A stretch of DNA of 5,591 bases from Minisyncoccota bacterium (lineage in GTDB: Bacteria > Patescibacteriota > Minisyncoccia > UBA6257 > HR35), in the NCBI GenBank assembly GCA_937934285.1, contig CALHAT010000053.1:1-5591 (forward strand), written 5' to 3'. This document shows positions 1 to 4,340 of this stretch, piece after piece. A program made the position numbers and the translations under genes. Within the stretch, counting starts at the first letter, position 1. The number at the start of each line of letters is the position of its first letter. A model generated the notes under the pieces. It was not told where the DNA came from, searched no databases, and saw nothing but the letters and a program-made list of their open reading frames with translations.

Positions 1-21
1 GTTATATAAAAATTTTACTAA

Positions 22-525
22 TTAAATCTTAACTGGAAAGCCGAGTTCTTTCCATAAATTAATATTTTCTTCTTTAGTTTTTGCCGAACCGATTAAATTA
101 ACTTCAAAGCCGAAAGAGTATTTAACTTTATCAGAAATTGCCTCAGGAAATATATTTATCTCCTTCAATCCTAAATTAATATTCCCTTTATTATCAAAAT
201 TATTTTCTTTTAATCCATAAAAATCTTTAGCTCTGGGCAAAGCATAGGTAACCAATCTTTGAATAAAATCAAATAATCTTCTTTTCCTTAAAGTGACCAA
301 AACAGCAACCGGCATCCCCTTTTTCAATTTAAATCCAGAAACAGCTTTTTTAGCTCTTACAATTTTTGGTTTTTGTCCTGTTATCATTGAAAGAACATAA
401 CTCGCATCTTCAATAATTTTGTTTTCTTGATCAGGATGATTGGCTACCAATTTTCCAATTCCAATTTGAACAATCCCTTTAAGTGGTCTTGGTTTTTTTA
501 AATCTATTTGATAAGTCCTTGACAT
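22..525 (-). CDS. rplE: Large-subunit ribosomal protein uL5
   Basis: Ribosomal protein L5 binds 5S rRNA and helps build the central protuberance of the 50S subunit. The 167-residue product has the family pattern: a GIGK-like first strand (about 22-25), ITGQKP (48-53), KKAVSGFKLKKG (59-70), a RLVTYALPRAKDF stretch, then FDNKGNINLGLKEINIFPE and the C-terminal AKTKEENINLWKELGFP. The family is normally near 180 residues. The missing length is at the N-terminus: about 17 residues precede the IVQIGIG strand, where E. coli L5 has about 33. The start is fixed, because an in-frame TAA lies two codons upstream (529-531). The gene begins inside rplX (22-nt overlap), so translation is probably coupled. 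No Shine-Dalgarno site is visible. In the last 21 nt of the window after the TAA I see no hairpin and no new start, so the transcript likely continues. Confidence 0.97.
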   Translation of the reverse strand: MSRTYQIDLKKPRPLKGIVQIGIGKLVANHPDQENKIIEDASYVLSMITGQKPKIVRAKKAVSGFKLKKGMPVAVLVTLRKRRLFDFIQRLVTYALPRAKDFYGLKENNFDNKGNINLGLKEINIFPEAISDKVKYSFGFEVNLIGSAKTKEENINLWKELGFPVKI

Positions 526-812
526 TTTTTACAATAACGGTATTTGTCTTGATCTTCAAATTTATAACCGACCCGGGTTGCTTTACGACAATGAGGGCAA
601 ATTAACTTAACATTAGCAACAGCTATTGACCTTGGAATTTCAACAATTTTACCTTTTTCTCCTTGCGTTCTTGGTTTTATATGTTTCCTAACCAAATTTA
701 AACCTTCAACAATAACTCTATTTTCTTTGGGTAAAGCTTTAATTACTTTTCCGGTTCTTCCCCTATCTTTCCCTTTAATTATTAAAACGGTATCTCCTTT
801 TTTAATTTTCAT
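504..812 (-). CDS. rplX: Large-subunit ribosomal protein uL24
   Basis: L24 is an early-binding 50S assembly protein. The 102 residues open with a KOW motif (KKGDTVLIIKGKDRGRTGKV, about 4-23), followed by the NLVRKHIKP segment and the usual IVEIPRSIAVANVKL. The C-terminal part holds two cysteine pairs, C72-x2-C75 and C94-x2-C97, around RVGYKFED. This is the cysteine-containing L24 type seen in many bacteria and absent from E. coli L24; zinc binding is expected from the spacing but not shown. Length is normal for the family. It overlaps rplN by 4 nt (ATGA), and its 3' end overlaps the start of rplE by 22 nt. Its neighbours are in the standard S10/spc order. No Shine-Dalgarno site is visible. 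Confidence 0.97.
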   Translation of the reverse strand: MKIKKGDTVLIIKGKDRGRTGKVIKALPKENRVIVEGLNLVRKHIKPRTQGEKGKIVEIPRSIAVANVKLICPHCRKATRVGYKFEDQDKYRYCKKCQGLIK

Positions 813-1189
813 ACTAGTTCTGGTGCTAAATTAGCGATTTTAGTATAACCAAGTTCTTTAATTTCTCTAGGAATTGGACCAAAAATTCTATTGCCCATCA
901 TTTCCCAAATTCCTTTAGGACCTTTTTTAAGTAAAACCACAGCATTTTCCTCAAAACGAATATAGGTTCCATCTTTACGATGAAAAGGTCTCTTTTGTCT
1001 AACTACCAAAGCCCGAACCACATCACCTTTTTTAACTGAACTTCTTGGTTCAGCTTCCTTGACCGAACAAGTAATAAGATCACCGATCTCAGCATAACGG
1101 GCATTTCCTTTTCGAATAATACCAATGCATTGGAGCTTAAAAGCTCCGGAATTATCAGCACAATTTAAAATTGTTCTTCTTTGAATCAT
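809..1189 (-). CDS. rplN: Large-subunit ribosomal protein uL14
   Basis: L14 lies at the 30S-facing side of the 50S subunit, contacts 16S rRNA in an intersubunit bridge, and is the docking site of the silencing factor RsfS. The 126-residue sequence shows ADNSGA (11-16), RYAEIGD (31-37), SVKKGDVVRALVVR (about 51-64), KDGTYIRFEENAVVLL (72-87), RIFGP (101-105) and the C-terminal IANLAPELV. It is slightly longer than usual (about 122-123): the loop before RIFGP reads KKGPKGIWEMMGN and is about three residues longer than in E. coli. It starts inside the last codon of rpsQ through an ATGA overlap and ends in TGA with the same overlap into rplX, which also shows that UGA is a stop codon here. Confidence 0.98.
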   Translation of the reverse strand: MIQRRTILNCADNSGAFKLQCIGIIRKGNARYAEIGDLITCSVKEAEPRSSVKKGDVVRALVVRQKRPFHRKDGTYIRFEENAVVLLKKGPKGIWEMMGNRIFGPIPREIKELGYTKIANLAPELV

Positions 1190-1431
1190 TGCTCAGCTTT
1201 TTTAAGAATCTTAACTAAACGCCATCTTTTTAATTTAGAAAGCGGTCTTGTTTCTTCAATTAAAACAATATCTCCTGTTTTTGATTCTTCTTTTTCGTCA
1301 TGAGCATAATGCTTAGTACGATGTTTATAATATTTCTTATATAAAGGATGTTGTCTAATGGTCTCACTAACAACTATTCTTGTCTTGCGCATCTTATCAG
1401 AAATTATTTTACCGATTAATTGTTTTCTCAT
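1186..1431 (-). CDS. rpsQ: Small-subunit ribosomal protein uS17
   Basis: S17 is a primary 16S rRNA binder (OB fold) needed early in assembly of the 30S body. The 81 residues match the family over their whole length: LIGKIISDKMRKTRIVV (5-21), HPLYKKYYK (28-36), the AHDE motif (43-46), then GDIVLIEETRPLSKLKRW (53-70), the most conserved part of S17, and a short basic tail. Length is typical. It is coupled to its neighbours by 4-nt ATGA overlaps on both sides (rpmC upstream, rplN downstream). The sequence before the start is purine-rich but contains no GGAGG-type site, so re-initiation by ribosomes finishing rpmC is the likely mode of translation. Confidence 0.97.
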   Translation of the reverse strand: MRKQLIGKIISDKMRKTRIVVSETIRQHPLYKKYYKHRTKHYAHDEKEESKTGDIVLIEETRPLSKLKRWRLVKILKKAEQ

Positions 1432-1619
1432 TGCTTTGATTTTTCTTTAATAATCGTTAAAACTCGAGCCAGGTCTTTTTTAGTTAATTTTAAAAGATGA
1501 GTTTTGGTTAGTTTCTTTAAAGATTTTTCCATTAAAAGCTGATTAATTTTCCTTCTTAACTCATCAGCTAATTTCCTCAACTCATCAATTGATTTTGTTC
1601 TTAATTCATTGGCTTTCAT
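1428..1619 (-). CDS. rpmC: Large-subunit ribosomal protein uL29
   Basis: L29 sits near the polypeptide exit tunnel beside L23 and forms part of the docking surface for trigger factor and SRP. The 63-residue product is almost wholly helical and charged: ELRTKSIDELRKLADELRRKINQL, then a turn, then KKDLARVLTIIKEKSK, which corresponds to the family's R-x-IARx-T-x-L ending. The middle motif, commonly LFNLRFQ, is replaced by INQLLMEKS, so this is a divergent member recognised by its helix pattern, its length and its position between rplP and rpsQ. It overlaps both neighbours by 4 nt (ATGA). No Shine-Dalgarno site is seen. Confidence 0.93.
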   Translation of the reverse strand: MKANELRTKSIDELRKLADELRRKINQLLMEKSLKKLTKTHLLKLTKKDLARVLTIIKEKSKQ

Positions 1620-2026
1620 TTTTCGACAATTTTTGTTTTAATTGGTAATTTATAACTAATTGCTTTTAAAACATTTCTTAATGACTCTTTATCTAAACCA
1701 GCAACTTCAAAAATTATTGTTCCTGGTTTTACTAAAGCAACATATCCCTCGACATCTCCTTTGCCCCCACCCATTCTTGTTTCTGGTGGTTTTTTGGTTT
1801 TAGGCAAATGGGGGAAAATTCTTAACCAATATCTTCCTTTTTTACCAAGACCTCTTTTCAATTCCGCCAGACAAGCTTCAATTTGTTTATCCTTGATCAG
1901 TTTTGTTTCTAAAGATTTCAAACCAGCATCGCCATAAACTAAACTTTCACCCTTGAAAGCAATTCGCTTTCTTAAGCCTCTTTTGGGCTGAACTTTTCGA
2001 AATTTTAATTTTTTAGGTTGTAACAT
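1616..2026 (-). CDS. rplP: Large-subunit ribosomal protein uL16
   Basis: L16 binds 23S rRNA next to the A-site and helps position aminoacyl-tRNA in the 50S subunit. The 136-residue protein starts MLQPKKLKFRK, as nearly all bacterial L16 do, and continues with FG-like YGDAGLKSLE (31-40), KQIEACLAELKRGLGKKGRYWLRIFPHLP, the loop RMGGGKG (84-90) and the C-terminal EVAGLDKESLRNVLKAISYKLPIKTKIVEK. Length is normal. The loop usually reads RMGKGKG; here a glycine replaces the first lysine. The gene begins 14 nt inside the end of rpsC in a different frame and ends in TGA overlapping rpmC by 4 nt. Confidence 0.97.
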   Translation of the reverse strand: MLQPKKLKFRKVQPKRGLRKRIAFKGESLVYGDAGLKSLETKLIKDKQIEACLAELKRGLGKKGRYWLRIFPHLPKTKKPPETRMGGGKGDVEGYVALVKPGTIIFEVAGLDKESLRNVLKAISYKLPIKTKIVEK

Positions 2027-2696
2027 CTTCGCTGTATTCTTTTTTGTCGCCCTTATAAAGCCAAACTTTCAAACCAACATAACCGTATTTAGTAAGAACC
2101 GGCCTTTCCGCATAATCAATATCAGCTATTAATTTGGAAAGAGGCATTCTTCCCCAGCTTAAAGTTTCTCTTCTTTTAATAGTTGAACCGTCTAAGCGAC
2201 CTGCAGCTTTAACTTTGACACCTAAAATTTCTTTATGCTGTCGAGCTCTTTCAATTAATCTTTTCAAAACTTTTCTAACAGTTATCCCTTTTTCTATCTC
2301 ATTCGCAGCCACCTCAGCAAGATAAGCAGCTGACATAAAGGGCTTTTTGATTTCTAAAATATCTATCTCGAGCTTAGGAGGATTTAATTTCTTTTTTTCA
2401 AACAAAGGATTGACTTTTTTCTCAATCTTTTGAATTAAGTTTTTCAAAATCTGGCCCTCGCGACCAATTAAAAGCCCAGGCCGAGCGGTTTTAATAATTA
2501 TTTTAGAGTGGTCTTGACTTTTTCTTTCAATAATTATTTCGGAAATACCAGCTTTGGGAAAATTTTCTCTAATTATTTTTCTAATTAAATAATCAGCTTC
2601 AAGAAAAACCTGTCGATTCTTTCCCAAAAACCATCTTGAACTCCAATACTTATTAATTCCGATTCTTAAAGCTGGTGGTGGTACTTTATGACCCAT
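2013..2696 (-). CDS. rpsC: Small-subunit ribosomal protein uS3
   Basis: S3 lies at the mRNA entry channel of the 30S subunit and contributes to mRNA unwinding. The 227 residues begin MGHKVPPPALRIGINKYWSSRWF, a clear S3 N-terminus. A type II KH domain follows with IIIKTARPGLLIGREG (GxxG at 78-81). The C-terminal domain shows AAGRLDGSTIKRRE, WGRMPLSKLIADIDY and KYGYVGLKVWLYKG. Between the KH loop and EIKKP there are about ten more residues than in E. coli S3 (KKVNPLFEKKKLNPPK region). The start follows rplV by 17 nt, the only real gap in the operon, and no Shine-Dalgarno site is visible there. The last codons overlap the start of rplP by 14 nt. Confidence 0.97.
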   Translation of the reverse strand: MGHKVPPPALRIGINKYWSSRWFLGKNRQVFLEADYLIRKIIRENFPKAGISEIIIERKSQDHSKIIIKTARPGLLIGREGQILKNLIQKIEKKVNPLFEKKKLNPPKLEIDILEIKKPFMSAAYLAEVAANEIEKGITVRKVLKRLIERARQHKEILGVKVKAAGRLDGSTIKRRETLSWGRMPLSKLIADIDYAERPVLTKYGYVGLKVWLYKGDKKEYSEDVTT

Positions 2697-2710
2697 AGTT
2701 TATTTTCTGG

Positions 2711-2738
2711 CCGTTAGCTGTTGGCCTTTGGATGTTGA
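2711..2738. repeat. Degenerate heptamer tract at the rplV-rpsC junction
   Basis: On the plus strand the units CCGTTAG, CTGTTGG, CCTTTGG and ATGTTGA follow each other in 7-base register, with a rough consensus of CTGTTGG. The tract covers the last codons and the stop of rplV and part of the 17-nt gap before rpsC. It also forms a GGCC...GGCC short inverted pair (2709-2712 with 2723-2726). The match between units is loose, so the tandem reading is tentative. Heptamer repeats also occur at 5368-5381 and 5536-5563. Confidence 0.35.
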
Positions 2739-3067
2739 GTATCTAATTCTATTTTAATGTGCGACATTTTTTTAATTATTAAACCGACTCGGCCTCTTGC
2801 TTTCGGATAATATCTTTTTAAATGTTTTGGTCCTTCGTTAACAATAATATTTTTTATATATAAAGTCTTTTCATCATAACCTTTATTTTTAGCATTACTT
2901 ACCGCTGATTTTAAAAGCTTTAAAATAGTTTTAGCAGCCTTTTTATTTCGAAATAAAAGTTCTTTCTCGGCTCTTTCAACAGGTAAATTTTTAATCAACT
3001 TTGCCACCACTCTTACTTTTCTTGGCGACATTCTGAAATAATTTAAACTTGCGGTAGCAACTGTCAT
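2714..3067 (-). CDS. rplV: Large-subunit ribosomal protein uL22
   Basis: L22 binds all domains of 23S rRNA and sends a long beta-hairpin into the peptide exit tunnel. The 117 residues show YFRMSPRKVRVVAKLIKN (10-27), AAKTILKLLKSAVSNAKNKG (44-63) and the hairpin YIKNIIVNEGPKHLKRYYPKARGRVGLIIKKMSHIKIEL (70-108, with ARGR at 90-93). The conserved fold ends at about residue 108. The final nine residues, DTQHPKANS, are an extra tail. The last seven of these (QHPKANS) and the stop codon are encoded in a degenerate heptamer tract (2711-2738), so the original stop may have been replaced by repeat sequence. It starts in a TAATG one-base overlap with the rpsS stop. Confidence 0.97.
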   Translation of the reverse strand: MTVATASLNYFRMSPRKVRVVAKLIKNLPVERAEKELLFRNKKAAKTILKLLKSAVSNAKNKGYDEKTLYIKNIIVNEGPKHLKRYYPKARGRVGLIIKKMSHIKIELDTQHPKANS

Positions 3068-3375
3068 TATACTTTTTGAGCTTTCTTCATCATAAGTTCA
3101 GCAGCTCGACCACCATGTTTAATAAATTTCCTGGTTGGCGCAAACTCACCCAAACGATGACCAACCATATCTTCAACAATTTTAACCTTAACAAATTGCT
3201 TACCATTATGAACCTCAAAAACCATCCCGATCATATCAGGCGTAATCGTTGAATCTCTTGACCAAGTTTTGATTGGCTGTTTAGCCCTTTCTTCAATGGG
3301 CAATTCTTTTAATTTCATCACCTTCTTTAGTAATTTTTCATTAACATAAAATCCTTTTTTCAAACTTCTTCCCAT
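3067..3375 (-). CDS. rpsS: Small-subunit ribosomal protein uS19
   Basis: S19 is a 30S head protein that forms a complex with S13 and contacts tRNA and the 50S subunit. The 102-residue sequence has MGRSLKKG at the start, KTWSRDSTITPDMIG (36-50), VHNGKQFVKVKI (55-66) and the hallmark VGHRLGEFAPTRKF (71-84). It is about ten residues longer than E. coli S19: the linker after the first helix (KLKELPIEERAKQ) and the tail are a little extended. KKGPF, usual in the family, reads KKGFY here. It follows the rplB stop after one nucleotide (TAA-A-ATG) and ends in a TAATG overlap with rplV. The start is set by the family N-terminus and this tight junction. Confidence 0.98.
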   Translation of the reverse strand: MGRSLKKGFYVNEKLLKKVMKLKELPIEERAKQPIKTWSRDSTITPDMIGMVFEVHNGKQFVKVKIVEDMVGHRLGEFAPTRKFIKHGGRAAELMMKKAQKV

Positions 3376-3376
3376 T

Positions 3377-4213
3377 TTATTTTCTTCTTTGAATAATTAA
3401 TTTCTGATAAGGTTTTCTTGGGTTTCGTGTTTTTCGACCACCAGTAACATTACCCCATTTATCTTTTGGTTTTCTGGTGCCTCGGGGAGCTTTACCTTCA
3501 CCACCACCATAAGGATGATCTCGTGGGGTCATTGCTGAGCCACGAACCCGAGGTCGTCTTCCCTGCCAAACATTTCTTCCAGCCTTACCTAATCTTTGGA
3601 GCCGATGCGCAGAATTGCTCACTCTTCCAACAGTTGCGTAACATTCTTTATGAATTTTTCTAATTTCACCTGAAGGCATTTTAATTAAAGCATAATTTCC
3701 TTCAATCCCCATTAAAATTCCAAAAGAACCAGCTGATCTTATAAGTTTCCCACCTGAACCAGGCATAAGTTCAATTTCAAAAATTTCTGTACCAGGAGTA
3801 ATGTTTTTTAAAGGCAAACGATTACCAATTTTCATCTCTCCTTCTTCAGCACAAATTATCTCATCACCAACTTTTATTCCTTCCGGAGCTAAATGATACC
3901 TTCTTTCACCATCTTGATAGCAAACAAGCATTATCAAAGCAGTTCGATTGGGATCATATTCAATCGTTTCAACTTTGGCTGGTATTCCTTTTTTATCTAA
4001 GCGGGAAAAATCAATTAAGCGATAAAGACGGCGGTGATAAGGATTAGCTCGAAATCTTGTTGTGATTCGACCATAAACATTTCTGGCGGTTCGCTTTTTT
4101 AATGACACTAAAAGAGGTTTATATGGTTCTTCAGCGGTGATTATTTTTTTCTTATCAACAAGAACAGCGACTCTTTTACCTGGACCTCGTGATTTGATGA
4201 TTTTTGTAACCAT
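3377..4213 (-). CDS. rplB: Large-subunit ribosomal protein uL2
   Basis: L2 is a core 23S rRNA binder close to the peptidyl-transferase centre and is needed for subunit association. I take the start at 4213 (278 residues, MVTKIIKSRGPGKR). The frame is open back to an ATG at 4279, but the extra 22 residues have no family match and the promoter -10 box lies downstream of that ATG. Family landmarks include PLLVSLKKRTARNVYGRITTR, GIPAKVETIEYDPNRTA, LMPGSGGKLIRSAGS, GKAGRNVWQGRRPRVRG and AMTPRDHPYGGGEG. D232-H233 keep the histidine equivalent to E. coli His229; the second histidine of DHPHGGG is Tyr235. The conserved GGGHK patch after GRITTR is replaced by RANPYHRR (55-62). It is the first gene of this operon here; no rplW is upstream. 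Confidence 0.97.
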   Translation of the reverse strand: MVTKIIKSRGPGKRVAVLVDKKKIITAEEPYKPLLVSLKKRTARNVYGRITTRFRANPYHRRLYRLIDFSRLDKKGIPAKVETIEYDPNRTALIMLVCYQDGERRYHLAPEGIKVGDEIICAEEGEMKIGNRLPLKNITPGTEIFEIELMPGSGGKLIRSAGSFGILMGIEGNYALIKMPSGEIRKIHKECYATVGRVSNSAHRLQRLGKAGRNVWQGRRPRVRGSAMTPRDHPYGGGEGKAPRGTRKPKDKWGNVTGGRKTRNPRKPYQKLIIQRRK

Positions 4214-4250
4214 AATAAAAATAGAAAATTCAATAGGGCTTCTTGAAATA

Positions 4251-4279
4251 ATTATATCAAAAAATAATCCAAGATTCAA
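4251..4279 (-). promoter_or_regulatory. Promoter of the rplB ribosomal operon
   Basis: Read on the minus strand, TTGAAT (4279-4274) is followed after exactly 17 nt by TATAAT (4256-4251). A TG one base before the -10 box makes an extended -10 (TGATATAAT). This is the best sigma-70-type match in the intergenic region. Transcription should start near 4244, giving a leader of about 30 nt before the rplB ATG at 4213. No Shine-Dalgarno site and no strong hairpin is seen in that short leader. Its place inside the frame upstream of 4213 also rules out the longer rplB start. Confidence 0.75.
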
Positions 4280-4290
4280 ATATTTAACTC

Positions 4291-4320
4291 TTCATAAAAA
4301 GTAGCTGTTTAAGTTATACT
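4291..4320 (+). promoter_or_regulatory. Possible promoter of the Nudix-pilin gene
   Basis: TTCATA (4291-4296, four of six consensus bases) and TATACT (4315-4320, five of six) are separated by 18 nt. The start site would be near 4327, leaving only about 14 nt of leader before the ATG at 4341. The -35 box lies 11 bp from the -35 box of the divergent rplB promoter, so two polymerases would compete for this short region. The -10 is good; the -35 is weak. Confidence 0.5.
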
Positions 4321-4335
4321 ATTACTATTACTATT
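4318..4335 (+). repeat. ACTATT x3 in the leader of the Nudix-pilin gene
   Basis: Three exact copies of the hexamer ACTATT run from the end of the -10 box to six bases before the ATG at 4341. They take up the place where a ribosome binding site would be, and none is present. Change in copy number would alter the distance between promoter and start codon. Confidence 0.7.
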
Positions 4336-4340
4336 AATTA

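Noticed and set aside
1..21. Terminator or start of the next gene after rplE
   Set aside because: The 21 nt are AT-only apart from two positions, with no stem and no ATG on the minus strand; nothing can be called.
2134..2325. Plus-strand open frame of 63 codons
   Set aside because: It lies wholly inside rpsC on the opposite strand and has no recognisable domain; the rpsC product is a clear family member there.
3466..3663. Plus-strand open frame of 65 codons
   Set aside because: It is antisense to the conserved C-terminal part of rplB; its histidine-rich start is the complement of the L2 glycine codons.
4214..4279. 22 extra codons at the start of rplB
   Set aside because: They match nothing in L2, and the best promoter (-10 at 4251-4256) lies inside them, so the upstream ATG would not be on the transcript.
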